A program made the position numbers and the translations under genes. From positions 1 through 64,000 of the forward strand of contig JBGSMF010000307.1 in the NCBI GenBank assembly GCA_041740315.1: a stretch of 64,000 nucleotides of DNA. The letters run 5' to 3'. Source of the DNA: JBGSMF01 sp041740315 (GTDB lineage: Bacteria > Chloroflexota > Anaerolineae > Fen-1058). Below, one piece after another: positions 14,754 through 23,352 of this stretch (positions are counted from its first letter, which is position 1; each line of letters opens with the position of its first letter). The notes beneath the pieces are model-generated. The model worked only from the letters and a program-made list of their open reading frames with translations, searched no databases and was not told the DNA's origin.

Positions 14754-15728
14754 ATGAGCGAGACAAACGGCTATAAATCTGGCAGCAACCTGGAACGTGT
14801 TTTGCGCGGGGGCAATTTTTCCGTCACCGGCGAGCTTGGCCCGCCCCAAAGCTCCGACGCCGAGGTGATCAAGAAAAAGGCCAACTTGCTGAAAGGTATA
14901 GTGGATGCCGTCAACATTACGGATAACCAGACCGCCGTCGTGCGCATGTCGTCTATTGCATCGGGCGTGCTGGCCATGCAATGCGGGCTAGAGCCGGTGG
15001 TGCAGATGACGTGCCGCGACCGCAATCGCCTGGCCATGCAGGCAGATTTATTGGGCGCCTATGCGCTGGGGATGCGCAACCTGTTGTGCCTGTCGGGCGA
15101 CCACCAAACGATGGGCAACCACCCCACCGCCAAAAACGTGCACGATATTGATTCGATGCAACTGTTGCGCATGATGGCCGATATGCGCGACAAGAGCATC
15201 TTTCAATGCGGCGACGAAGTCAAGGGCGGGATCGCGCCGCGCTTTTTCTTAGGCGCAGCCGAAAACCCCTTTGGCGATCCGTTCGATTTCCGGCCGTACC
15301 GGCTGGGCAAAAAGATCAAAGCCGGGGCCGATTTTATTCAGACCCAGGTGATTTACAACATACCGCGCTTTAAAGAATTTATGCAGCGCTGCGGCGACTT
15401 GGGCTTGTTGGACAAGGTGTATCTACTGGCCGGCGTGAGCCCGATCAAAAGCCCCGGCATGGCAAAATATATGCGAGACCAGGTGCCCGGCATGGACGTG
15501 CCCGACGAGATTGTCAAGCGCATCGAGGCCGCCGGCAAAGGCATTGAAGACAAGAAGGAAAAATCCAAAGCATTCCGAGAAGCCGGCATCGTTTTGTGCA
15601 TAGAACAAATCCAGGAAATCCGCCAAATTCCCGGCGTGGCGGGCATCCACATTATGGCGGTAGAGTGGGAAGAGGCCGTCAAGCCGATTGTTGAAAAGGC
15701 CGGCTTGCTGCCGCGGCCTGTAGTCTAG
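14754..15728 (+). CDS. metF: Methylenetetrahydrofolate reductase
   Basis: The product is 324 residues, a TIM-barrel flavoprotein of the MetF family. Family features include TGELGPPQ at the first strand, VVQMTCRDRNR, NLLCLSGDH and FIQTQVIYN. It converts methylene-THF to methyl-THF, feeding methionine synthesis or the methyl branch of the Wood-Ljungdahl pathway. Pairing with metV favours the latter. ATG 14754 follows GGAGAG, and the frame extends upstream without a better start. Its TAG stop is the CTAG that bounds the next repeat. Confidence 0.93.
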   Translation: MSETNGYKSGSNLERVLRGGNFSVTGELGPPQSSDAEVIKKKANLLKGIVDAVNITDNQTAVVRMSSIASGVLAMQCGLEPVVQMTCRDRNRLAMQADLLGAYALGMRNLLCLSGDHQTMGNHPTAKNVHDIDSMQLLRMMADMRDKSIFQCGDEVKGGIAPRFFLGAAENPFGDPFDFRPYRLGKKIKAGADFIQTQVIYNIPRFKEFMQRCGDLGLLDKVYLLAGVSPIKSPGMAKYMRDQVPGMDVPDEIVKRIEAAGKGIEDKKEKSKAFREAGIVLCIEQIQEIRQIPGVAGIHIMAVEWEEAVKPIVEKAGLLPRPVV

Positions 15729-15820
15729 TGCCTGTCTCAAAACCTGCGTAGCTACCGTATCCCCATACGGTAGCGGCAGGTATAGGGATACCTGCCTATG
15801 AGTTTTGAGACGGAAACTAG
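15725..15820. repeat. CTAG-flanked element, GTCTCAAAAC family C copy 2
   Basis: Inverted ends GTCTCAAAAC (15734) and GTTTTGAGAC (15811) lie inside CTAG at 15725-15728, which contains the metF stop, and CTAG at 15817-15820. It is the inverse orientation of 13509-13595. Confidence 0.85.
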
Positions 15821-15878
15821 TTTAGCCTCATCCCTACCCCCGGTTGAGGTGGGGGTGAAGTCAAGAGGAGACACACTG

Positions 15879-16385
15879 ATGAATGAGATGACCAAAACTC
15901 ATTTGAAAGAAGCTTTTGCCGGCGAAAGCCAGGCCCACATGAAATATCTCAATTTTGCGGAACGGGCTGAAAAAGAAGACTTGCCCAACGTAGGGCGGCT
16001 TTTCAGGGCCGCCTCGTATGCCGAACAAATTCACGCCAGCAACCACCTACGCACGCTAGAGGGCATTCAGGGCACAGCCGCCAACCTGGGCGAGGCCATT
16101 GGCGGCGAGACCTTTGAATTCGAGCAAATGTACCCGGCCTACAAAGCCGTGGCTGAAGCACAGGGCGAAAAGCGGGCGCTGCGCGTGATGGACTGGGCGA
16201 TGGAGGCAGAGAAAATCCACGCCCGCCTATACACCCAAGCCAAACAATCGGTGGAGGCAAGCAAGGACATTAGCAACACGCCCATTTGGGTCTGCACCAT
16301 GTGTGGGTATACCCACGAAGGCGAGGAAGCACCCGACGTTTGTCCCTTGTGCGGCGCTAAAAAAGAAAAATTCATAAAATTTTAA
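15879..16385 (+). CDS. Rubrerythrin
   Basis: The product is 168 residues. A four-helix diiron domain comes first (ESQAHMKY, EQIHASNHL, EAEKIHARLY), then a rubredoxin-like iron site, CTMCGY and CPLCGA. Rubrerythrins reduce hydrogen peroxide in anaerobes using electrons from rubredoxin. ATG 15879 follows AAGAGGAG. The open frame extends to 15798, but that part is encoded by the preceding repeat and is rejected. It lies between metF and a phosphoesterase and may be in the same transcript. Confidence 0.93.
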   Translation: MNEMTKTHLKEAFAGESQAHMKYLNFAERAEKEDLPNVGRLFRAASYAEQIHASNHLRTLEGIQGTAANLGEAIGGETFEFEQMYPAYKAVAEAQGEKRALRVMDWAMEAEKIHARLYTQAKQSVEASKDISNTPIWVCTMCGYTHEGEEAPDVCPLCGAKKEKFIKF

Positions 16386-16452
16386 CCTCACCCCAGCCCC
16401 ATCCCTTCCCCACTCCTGATAGGAGAAGGGAAGGGGCCAGGGGTAGAGGAGA
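16384..16452. repeat. C-rich/G-rich hairpin
   Basis: CCCTTCCC and GGGAAGGG arms, extended by GCCCC/GGGGC, form a stem with an inner ACTCCT/AGGAG stem. Related hairpins lie at 11952-12018 and 12374-12450. Confidence 0.5.
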
Positions 16453-16457
16453 GGTAA

Positions 16458-17159
16458 ATGCGTATTCTGATTCTGGCCGACATTCACGCCAACTGGGAGG
16501 CCGTGGCTGCACTTGAACAAGTAGAAAGAAAGCCCGACGCCGTGCTTTTTGTGGGCGACGCAGTGGGCTATGGGGCCGACCCCGACCGCTGCACGGCCTG
16601 GCTGCGCTACAATGCTTCGCACGCGGTTGCGGGCGATTGCGACAGCGCGATATTTGACGCTGACGAGCTTTGTGACGGTTCTGATGTGTGTTGCGCCACC
16701 GGGGCAACGATAGAGTATGCCGCCCGCCAACTGGCCGCCCCGCAGCGCGATTACTTGGCGGCTTTGCCAGAGACAAAAATTGTCGAGCTAGATGGCACGC
16801 GCTTTTTCATGACGCACGCAGGGCCGGGGCGATTGTTCGATAGACACGATTTGATGTCGGCCTCTCAAGACGCGCTTGAAGCTGCCTTTAAAAACATCCC
16901 GGCCGATGTGGTGCTAATCGGCCACACGCACAAGCCCGGCCTCCGCCAAGTTGCAGACAAGGTCATTGTCAGTCCGGGCAGCCTGGGGCAGCCGCGCTAT
17001 GGCACACCCGACGCCACTTATGCTGTGTGGGATAGCGGACAAACCAAGATCCATCACGCGCATTACGACCACGGCACAGCCGCCGGCAAACTGGCGGCAA
17101 TTCCATTGGATAGCGGGTGCCGAGAGAAACTGATAGAGATATTGGGACGAGGGATGTAG
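16458..17159 (+). CDS. Metallophosphoesterase, YfcE/MJ0936-like
   Basis: The product is 233 residues. The calcineurin-like metal-binding motifs are visible in order: DIHAN (8-12), GDAVGYG near 34, GDCD in place of the usual GNHD, HAGPG, and GHTHKP near 153-158. The family hydrolyses phosphodiesters of varied substrates and cellular target is unknown. The asparagine of GNHD, normally a metal ligand and catalytic residue, is replaced in GDCD, so activity may be altered. ATG 16458 follows AGGAGAGG. Confidence 0.83.
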   Translation: MRILILADIHANWEAVAALEQVERKPDAVLFVGDAVGYGADPDRCTAWLRYNASHAVAGDCDSAIFDADELCDGSDVCCATGATIEYAARQLAAPQRDYLAALPETKIVELDGTRFFMTHAGPGRLFDRHDLMSASQDALEAAFKNIPADVVLIGHTHKPGLRQVADKVIVSPGSLGQPRYGTPDATYAVWDSGQTKIHHAHYDHGTAAGKLAAIPLDSGCREKLIEILGRGM

Positions 17160-17160
17160 A

Positions 17161-17200
17161 ACGTTGAACGTTACACGTTGAGCGTTAAACGTTGAACGTG
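17161..17200. repeat. ACGTTGAACGT direct and inverted repeats
   Basis: Four or five copies of a GAACGTT/AACGTTGA word fill the gap between the phosphoesterase and the HdrCB gene. They could form alternative hairpins ahead of the HdrCB ribosome site. Confidence 0.5.
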
Positions 17201-17212
17201 TTAGGGGGAAGT

Positions 17213-18640
17213 GTGGCAACTGAAATTTCTACCAAACTGGCCAAGACAATAGAAGACGCAAGCGGGCAAAATGTTTACCTGTGCTACCAGTGCGTCAAAT
17301 GCACCAGCGGCTGCCCGCTGGCCGAGCATTTCGACCTGGAGCCGAACCAGGTGATGCGCATGGCGCAACTGGGCGACGACAGCGTGCTGGAGAGCAAGAC
17401 CATCTGGACGTGCGCTTCGTGCCTCACCTGCTCTACCCGCTGCCCGCAAGGCCTGGATATTGCCGGCATCATGGACGCGCTGCGGATTGAATCGCGCAAG
17501 CGGGGTGTAAAGCCGGCCGTGCAAGACGCCGTCACGTTCAACGACATTTTTTTGGGCACCATCAAATTGATCGGGCGCTTGTACGAGCCGGGCTTGCTTG
17601 GCCTGCGCAATTTGCGTTTTGGCGTGGAAAACAGACAAATTAGCCGCTTGTTGCAAGACATGGATATGGGGGTCGTTCCCATCTTGCTCAAAAACAAGCT
17701 CAACTTGCTCCCCTCGATTCACCTCAACCCCTTGAAGGTTCCTGAGCATGTCAAAGCGGTTGAACCGGCCGAAAATCGCATTGGCTATTATCCGGGCTGT
17801 TCGCTCCACTCGTTGGGAGCCGAGTTTAACGTTTCGACCCAGGCCATTTGCAAAGAACTAGGGTTAGAACTGGTTGAGCCGGAAGGATGGGTCTGCTGCG
17901 GCAGCTCGCCCGCGCACAACACCGACCCCCTTTTGGGTGCGGCCTTTCCGCTCAAGAACCTGGCGCTTTTTGAAAAAAGCGGCCTGAGGGAAGTGGCCGC
18001 GCCGTGCAGTTCGTGCTACAGCCGCTTCAAGATGGCTGCGCACCATGTGGCTCAGGATGCGCGCCTGGCAGACGAGGTCGAGCGCACCATTGGCTACCGC
18101 TATCAGGGCAATGTCAAGGTACTGCACATGCTCGACGCCATCATGCAAAAGATTGGGCTGGAAAAAATCTCCAAGCGCGTCACCAAGCCGCTCAAGGGCT
18201 TGCGGGTGGCCAGCTACTATGGCTGTCTCTACAGCCGCCCGCCGGGCATCACTGGGGCCGAGCACCCCGAATATCCCATGACGATGGATCACTTGCTGCG
18301 CGCGCTGGGGGCCGAGCCGATTGATTGGGACGCCAAGACCGACTGCTGCGGGGGCAGCTTGATCTTTTCGCAGGTTGACCTGGGGCTGGAACTGGCGCGC
18401 AAGGTCTTGCAAAACGCCTACGCCCGCAAGGCCGATGTGATCGCCTGCGTCTGCCCGCTATGCCAGTTTAACCTGGACGGCCGCCAGGCGCAGATGAAAG
18501 GCCTAGAGTTTCACCTCCCCACGCTGTACGCCACGCAGTTGATGGCGCTGGCTTTTGGGATGGACGAAAAGGCCATGCAGTTAAACAAGGCCATGATTGA
18601 CCCCCGCCCCCTGCTGAGGCAAAAGGGCCTGATGGCCTGA
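17213..18640 (+). CDS. Fused HdrC-HdrB heterodisulfide reductase-like protein
   Basis: The product is 475 residues. The N-terminal HdrC part has two [4Fe-4S] motifs, CYQCVKCTSGCP (24-35) and CASCLTCSTRCP (67-78). The C-terminal HdrB part has two CCG domains (PGCSLHS, VCCGSS, CSSC, then YGCLYS, DCCGGS, CPLC). In Moorella an hdrCBA-mvhD set lies beside metVF, where it is thought to feed electrons to methylene-THF reductase. HdrA is not seen here, so the electron donor is unknown. GTG 17213 follows AGGGGGAA, and a TTG at 17192 is less likely. Confidence 0.87.
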   Translation: MATEISTKLAKTIEDASGQNVYLCYQCVKCTSGCPLAEHFDLEPNQVMRMAQLGDDSVLESKTIWTCASCLTCSTRCPQGLDIAGIMDALRIESRKRGVKPAVQDAVTFNDIFLGTIKLIGRLYEPGLLGLRNLRFGVENRQISRLLQDMDMGVVPILLKNKLNLLPSIHLNPLKVPEHVKAVEPAENRIGYYPGCSLHSLGAEFNVSTQAICKELGLELVEPEGWVCCGSSPAHNTDPLLGAAFPLKNLALFEKSGLREVAAPCSSCYSRFKMAAHHVAQDARLADEVERTIGYRYQGNVKVLHMLDAIMQKIGLEKISKRVTKPLKGLRVASYYGCLYSRPPGITGAEHPEYPMTMDHLLRALGAEPIDWDAKTDCCGGSLIFSQVDLGLELARKVLQNAYARKADVIACVCPLCQFNLDGRQAQMKGLEFHLPTLYATQLMALAFGMDEKAMQLNKAMIDPRPLLRQKGLMA

Positions 18641-18646
18641 CGCTTC

Positions 18647-18683
18647 AAAAGGCCGGGTTTCTGAAAGAAACCCGGCCTTTTTA
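18647..18683 (+). terminator. Terminator after HdrCB
   Basis: AAAAGGCCGGGTTTC pairs perfectly with GAAACCCGGCCTTTT over five bases and runs into Ts. It closes the metV-to-HdrCB group. Confidence 0.85.
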
Positions 18684-18749
18684 TGCCCAATGATAGTCCA
18701 CGGGCCGCCCAAAGTTCAAGAATAACCCCCACAGGGTTACACTCGCCAC

Positions 18750-18778
18750 TGTTGCAATTACGCCAGAGTGTGTATAAT
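18750..18778 (+). promoter_or_regulatory. Possible promoter of the CBS gene
   Basis: A perfect TATAAT (18773-18778) has only a weak -35 (TGTTGC, 18750-18755). It lies between the HdrCB terminator and the CBS gene, so a promoter is expected here. Confidence 0.4.
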
Positions 18779-18857
18779 TAGGGCAAACCTCTACCTAGCG
18801 GCACAAATCTGATCTGTGCAGCTTTATATCCATCGCGTGAAAGGAGCATAATAGACG

Positions 18858-19250
18858 ATGAGTGACAAGTATGCACTTAGGGCACGTGACATAATGTCCC
18901 CCGACCCGATATACGTTACCCAAGACAAGACCGTGACCGAGGCAATCCTCTTGATGCGCGCCAAAAAGATTCGCAGTCTGATTATAGACCGCCTTGACGA
19001 GAACGATGCTTTCGGCATTGTGACCTACAGTGATATCGTCAGAAAGGTTTTTGCTGAAGGGCGCGACCCTTCAAAAGTGACCGTGGGTGAAATCGCCACC
19101 AAGCCACTGATTATTATCAACCCCAGTCTGCGCGTGGAACTGATCTCCAAGCTATTCGCGCGAACGGGCATCAGCCATGCCCCGGTGTTGTCTGAGCACA
19201 AGATCATCGGCGTCATTTCCAAGGCCGATTTGGTGCAAAACATGGTGTAG
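18858..19250 (+). CDS. Paired CBS domain protein
   Basis: The product is 130 residues and consists almost only of two CBS motifs (ARDIMSPDPIYV at the start, GEIATKPLIIINP at the second). Such pairs bind AMP, ATP or AdoMet and regulate partner proteins. A GAAAGGAGC ribosome site precedes ATG 18858. It is 21 bases from the PanB-like gene, so it may sense energy state for that enzyme. This is inference from position. Confidence 0.88.
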   Translation: MSDKYALRARDIMSPDPIYVTQDKTVTEAILLMRAKKIRSLIIDRLDENDAFGIVTYSDIVRKVFAEGRDPSKVTVGEIATKPLIIINPSLRVELISKLFARTGISHAPVLSEHKIIGVISKADLVQNMV

Positions 19251-19271
19251 GTTTAAGGGAGAAAAAAACAA

Positions 19272-20126
19272 ATGGCTGATCGAAAAAAAGTCTTGCTAGG
19301 CACGTTATTTGAAAAGATGGAAAAGGGCACCCCCATTACCATGCTCACCTGCTACGATTATCCCACCGCGGATTTGATGGAAAAGGCAGGCATAGACATG
19401 ATCTTGGTGGGTGACAGCCTGGGCATGACAATTTTGGGCTATGATAGCACACTGCCTGTGACGCAAGATATTATGATTCCGCACGTTCAAGCGGTGCGGC
19501 GCGGCAGCCCCAACTGCTGGCTGATTGCTGACATGCCCTACATGACCTACCAGCCTTCGGTGGAAACAGCCATCCGCTGCGCCGGGCGCTTTATGGCCGA
19601 AACCGCCAGCGATTCCATCAAGCTGGAAGGCGGCGCAGAAATGGCCGACCGCATTGCGGGCGTGGTCAAGAGCGGCATTCCCGTCATGGGCCACCTGGGT
19701 CTGACGCCCCAAAGCGCCAGTATGCTGGGCGGGTTCCGCGTGCAGGGCAAGAGCGCCGCTCAGGCCAAGAAAATCGTCGACGACGCCAAGGCGATTGAAG
19801 AGGCAGGCTGCTTTAGCATCTTGCTGGAAATGGTGCCCGACCGCGTCTGCCAGCTCATCACCGAACGCGCCAAAATCCCCATCATCAGCCTGGGGTCTGG
19901 GCCGGGCGCGCACGGCCAACTGCTGATTTATCATGATTGTTTCAATCTCTATCCAAAATTCAAGCCGAAAATGGCCAAGCTGTTTGGTGACGCAGGCAAG
20001 GTCATTCTCGACGGGCTGAAGCAATACGCCGACGAGGTAGTTAACAAGCAGTTCCCACAGCCAGAAAACTGGTTCGGTATGAAGGACGAGGAATTCAACG
20101 AGCTAAAGAAACTGTTCGGCAAATAA
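19272..20126 (+). CDS. panB: PanB-like ketopantoate hydroxymethyltransferase
   Basis: The product is 284 residues. PanB motifs are intact: TCYDYPTADLMEKAGID, LVGDSLGM, DSTLPVT, ADMPYM, KLEGG, GHLGLTPQS and LEMVP. The metal-binding aspartates and the catalytic glutamate of the family are present. PanB transfers a hydroxymethyl group from methylene-THF to 2-oxoisovalerate, forming ketopantoate for coenzyme A. The block near 200 reads SLGSGPGAHGQ in place of the usual GIGAGxxxDGQ, and no panC or panD is nearby. It could be the housekeeping enzyme or a paralogue with another 2-oxoacid. Confidence 0.82.
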   Translation: MADRKKVLLGTLFEKMEKGTPITMLTCYDYPTADLMEKAGIDMILVGDSLGMTILGYDSTLPVTQDIMIPHVQAVRRGSPNCWLIADMPYMTYQPSVETAIRCAGRFMAETASDSIKLEGGAEMADRIAGVVKSGIPVMGHLGLTPQSASMLGGFRVQGKSAAQAKKIVDDAKAIEEAGCFSILLEMVPDRVCQLITERAKIPIISLGSGPGAHGQLLIYHDCFNLYPKFKPKMAKLFGDAGKVILDGLKQYADEVVNKQFPQPENWFGMKDEEFNELKKLFGK

Positions 20127-20159
20127 TTTTAACCGCCAGGCAGCTTGGCGTATTTGTTT

Positions 20160-20272
20160 GTAGCTGCCAGCCTACCCTCCCGCAGGTTACAATTTGGCAG
20201 CCTTAGGGCTGACGAAACCGATGGAGACGCGCGTTTACTAAAAAGCATTCAAACCTGCGGGAGGGTGAACGG
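20160..20272. repeat. Inverted-repeat element, CCTACCCTCCCGCAGG family, copy 2
   Basis: CCTACCCTCCCGCAGGTT (20171) and AACCTGCGGGAGGGTGAAC (ending 20270) are inverted ends. The interior differs from copies 1 and 3, and no target duplication is left. It separates the PanB-like gene from the next gene. Confidence 0.7.
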
Positions 20273-20308
20273 TCGTCTTTATTCGTAGTTAGGAAAAAGG
20301 AGAAACAC

Positions 20309-21583
20309 ATGGCAAAAGAATTGCGCGATCAGCTAAAAATTCCTGCCAAAGCCCTGGCAGACATTAGCGACTTTTTGACCGACCCCAAGAACCCGCTGGT
20401 CAATGACATTTTAAAAATCATCAAAAAGTATGGCACGATTAAAGAGATTAATCGCAAGTCAGAAGAGGCGCGCAGCCTGCCCAGCCTGATGGCCCGCCTC
20501 AAGAAAATGGGGTCGCCCTACGTGCCAGATTTGGAGTGGCTGCTGGAACAGCGCGACAAGGGCGCGTTCATCAGCATCCCCGACTATCGCCGCAAGGTGC
20601 TGGGCGAGCAGGCCGCCGCAATGAAATTCAAACAAGCCTATGCTGTCACGCTGGAAATCAGCGCCTTTCAATATTTCCCCTGGATCATTCACCAGGCCAA
20701 GCAAGCAATCGAACAGGGCCAGTTGATGCCGGGGCGCTTTATCCGCGTGCGCTACATGAAGGAATCGGAAGCCGACCAGGGCGACTTGTTGGCCGGCATG
20801 GCCGCCATGCAAATCGTCGGCGCGTCTTATGTGGACACGCTGGATACCAAGGGCACCGATGGCTCTAATGTCCACCTGGGCGGGCCAGACACCATCACCG
20901 GCTATTTTGGCGGCATCGGCCAGCCCAACGAGTACGCGCTCAAGTGGCTGGACGAGTTTCTCTATTATTACGTCAACTATGGCATTTACCAGGTGCTCAA
21001 CATCAACCCAGGCACAGTGCTGATTGGCTACCTGATTCATCGCCTGGGCATCAATAACGAATTCAAGATTTCGGTGTACATGGGCAACGACAACCCGTAT
21101 CACATCCTTTCAACCTTGATGATGGCCAAGCTGTTTGCCCGGCCCGATGGCGCCACGCCGCTGATCGGCTTTAACCTGAGCAATGCGGTCAACAATGCCA
21201 CTATCGAGATGAGCGCCAAGATTCGCAAGCGATTCGGCTTTGAAGACGTGGTGCGCATCGAGCACCACATCACAGAGACCTACAAGAGCATCGTGCGGCA
21301 GCCCTACAATCGCCGCGCCGAGCTGGTGGAAGTAGCCGGCAAAGTCAAGAATATTTCGGCCAAGCACGAAGGCGGCGACCCAGAAATCGAAATAACCCGC
21401 GAGCATCCCTCGAACATTTTGGAATACTTTATGCCCAAGGCTGAAGTTGAGGCCAAAGGCATGATGCCCACCTTGCTGGGCAATTACATGGACAAACACG
21501 CCGCGCTCAACCGCACAGCGGAAGAGTTGACCAAGCACGGGCTGGCGTTCATCGCGGCGCAGAATTTGCATAGAAAGAAGTAG
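20309..21583 (+). CDS. Conserved-looking protein of unknown family
   Basis: The product is 424 residues, soluble, with no signal peptide or membrane segment. I do not recognise a family. Notable segments are KMGSPYVPDLEWLLEQRDKG near 70, RYMKESEADQGDLLAGMAAM near 150, DTKGTDGSNVHLGGPDT near 182, GIGQPNEYALKW, GYLIHRLGI, VYMGNDNPYH and IEHHITETYK. Regular alpha/beta alternation would fit a TIM barrel, but this is a guess. ATG 20309 follows AAAGGAGAAAC. It lies between the PanB-like and AspT-like genes in the one-carbon region and may act on an organic acid. Codon use looks like its neighbours. Confidence 0.75.
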   Translation: MAKELRDQLKIPAKALADISDFLTDPKNPLVNDILKIIKKYGTIKEINRKSEEARSLPSLMARLKKMGSPYVPDLEWLLEQRDKGAFISIPDYRRKVLGEQAAAMKFKQAYAVTLEISAFQYFPWIIHQAKQAIEQGQLMPGRFIRVRYMKESEADQGDLLAGMAAMQIVGASYVDTLDTKGTDGSNVHLGGPDTITGYFGGIGQPNEYALKWLDEFLYYYVNYGIYQVLNINPGTVLIGYLIHRLGINNEFKISVYMGNDNPYHILSTLMMAKLFARPDGATPLIGFNLSNAVNNATIEMSAKIRKRFGFEDVVRIEHHITETYKSIVRQPYNRRAELVEVAGKVKNISAKHEGGDPEIEITREHPSNILEYFMPKAEVEAKGMMPTLLGNYMDKHAALNRTAEELTKHGLAFIAAQNLHRKK

Positions 21584-21657
21584 AAAGTAGGGAGTAGAGG
21601 TTAGGCAGGGCGGGGCTGGGCAACTGGCTCCGCCCGATTGCTTTGTAATAGAATTTG

Positions 21658-23298
21658 ATGATAAACCTACTCATTAACAATCCTCTCTTGCTGCTCTTTA
21701 TTGTCGCCGCCATCGGCTATCCTTTGGGTCGCGTAAAAATCAAGGGCACCAGTTTGGGCGTGGCGGCGGTGCTGTTTGTGGGGCTGGCCTTTGGCGCGCT
21801 GCACCCCGACCTCAAGCTGCCTGAAATTGTGTACACGCTTGGCCTGGTGCTGTTTGTGTACACCATCGGCCTGAGCAGTGGGGCAGGGTTTTTCGCCTCC
21901 TTCCGGCGCAAGGGCGTGCGCGACAATCTATTGATACTGGGTGTTTTGTGCTTTGCGACTGCCTTGACCATTGTCCTTCATCACCTGTTTCAATTCCAAG
22001 CCACGCTGACGGCTGGGATGTTTGCCGGCAGCCTGACCAACACCCCGGCCCTGGCGGGTGTGCTGGAATACATCAAGGGTTATGCGCCTCAAAACCTGCT
22101 CGACCCCATGTTGAACGAGCCGGTAGTGGGTTATTCCATCACATACCCGATGGGTGTGGTGGGAATGATTTTGACCATTGTGATTTTGCAACGCGCCTGG
22201 AAAATTGATTACGCCGAGGAAGCCAAGAGCCCGCGCGGCCTGGGCGCGGTGAGCGAGCAGCTCGACAACCGCACCGTGCGCGTCACCAACGCCGGGGCCG
22301 CCGGCCAGACCATCAAAGATTTGGTGAGCGCAAACCGCTGGCGCGTGGTGTTTGGGCGATTCAAGCATGGCCAGCAGATCACGCTGGCAACCTACCGGAC
22401 TCGCTTTGAAGCGGGCGATCTGGTCAGCGTGATTGGCGAGCCAGCAGACCTGGAGCACGTGACGGCCTACCTGGGCGAGCCAAGCACAGAGCAGATGGAG
22501 CTTGACCGCAGCGAGTTTGACCACCGGCGCATTTTTGTCTCTAACCCAAGCGTGGCCGGCAAGCACATCCAAGATCTGCGCCTGCCGCGCAACTTTGGGG
22601 CGATCATCACCCGCATCCGGCGCGGCGATATGGACTGGCTGCCCGATGGCGGCACGCGGCTGGAATTGGGCGACCGTGTGCGCGTGCTGACGCACCGCGA
22701 AAACATTGCCGCCGTGAACGCGTTCTTTGGCGATTCGTACAAGGCGCTTTCAGAGATAGACATTCTAGCGTTTGGATTGGGTGTGGCGCTAGGGTTGGCG
22801 CTGGGTATTATTCCGATTCCACTGCCGGGCGGCGTCACGCTGAAATTGGGCTTTGCGGGCGGGCCATTGATTATGGCCCTGATTTTGGGCACAATGGTCC
22901 GCACCGGCCCCATCGTGTGGAGCCTGCCTTACAGCGCCAACCTGACCCTGCGGCAAATTGGGCTGGTGTTCTTTTTGGCCGGCGTGGGGACGCGCTCTGG
23001 CTATGCGTTTGTCAACACATTGACCCAAGGCAACGGGGTGATGATTTTTATCGCAGGCGCAATCCTTACGTGCGCGGTTTCGCTGGCGACTTTATTAATT
23101 GGCAAACTGATTATAAGGATTCCCATGGGGCTTCTCATCGGGATGCTGGCAGGGATGCAGACGCAACCGGCTGTTTTGGGCTTTTCGCTTGAGCAGACCG
23201 GTGACGAATCGCCCAACATCGGCTACGCCACAGTCTACCCGCTGGCCATGATCGCCAAGATTTTGCTGGCGCAGTTGGTGTTGACGGTGTTGAGGTAG
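21658..23298 (+). CDS. AspT/YidE-type antiporter with TrkA-C domains
   Basis: The product is 546 residues. Two hydrophobic YidE/YbjL-type halves (about 1-180 and 365-545) flank a soluble centre with two TrkA-C (RCK_C) modules (about 205-275 and 285-355, for example GDLVSVIGEPADLE and GDRVRVLTHREN). The repeat motif GxxxPAVLGFS appears as MQTQPAVLGFS near the end. Relatives include the aspartate:alanine exchanger AspT, so a carboxylate or amino acid substrate is likely. ATG 21658 is preferred to TTG 21655. Confidence 0.85.
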   Translation: MINLLINNPLLLLFIVAAIGYPLGRVKIKGTSLGVAAVLFVGLAFGALHPDLKLPEIVYTLGLVLFVYTIGLSSGAGFFASFRRKGVRDNLLILGVLCFATALTIVLHHLFQFQATLTAGMFAGSLTNTPALAGVLEYIKGYAPQNLLDPMLNEPVVGYSITYPMGVVGMILTIVILQRAWKIDYAEEAKSPRGLGAVSEQLDNRTVRVTNAGAAGQTIKDLVSANRWRVVFGRFKHGQQITLATYRTRFEAGDLVSVIGEPADLEHVTAYLGEPSTEQMELDRSEFDHRRIFVSNPSVAGKHIQDLRLPRNFGAIITRIRRGDMDWLPDGGTRLELGDRVRVLTHRENIAAVNAFFGDSYKALSEIDILAFGLGVALGLALGIIPIPLPGGVTLKLGFAGGPLIMALILGTMVRTGPIVWSLPYSANLTLRQIGLVFFLAGVGTRSGYAFVNTLTQGNGVMIFIAGAILTCAVSLATLLIGKLIIRIPMGLLIGMLAGMQTQPAVLGFSLEQTGDESPNIGYATVYPLAMIAKILLAQLVLTVLR

Positions 23299-23352
23299 GT
23301 GGAAGGGTGCAGGTTGCCTGGGGGACGCGGGCAAAGTATAATCAAAGCTAAA

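Noticed and set aside
15798..15878. Longer N terminus for the rubrerythrin
   Set aside because: These codons fall in a repeat element and its flank. A strong ribosome site precedes ATG 15879, which gives the normal family start.
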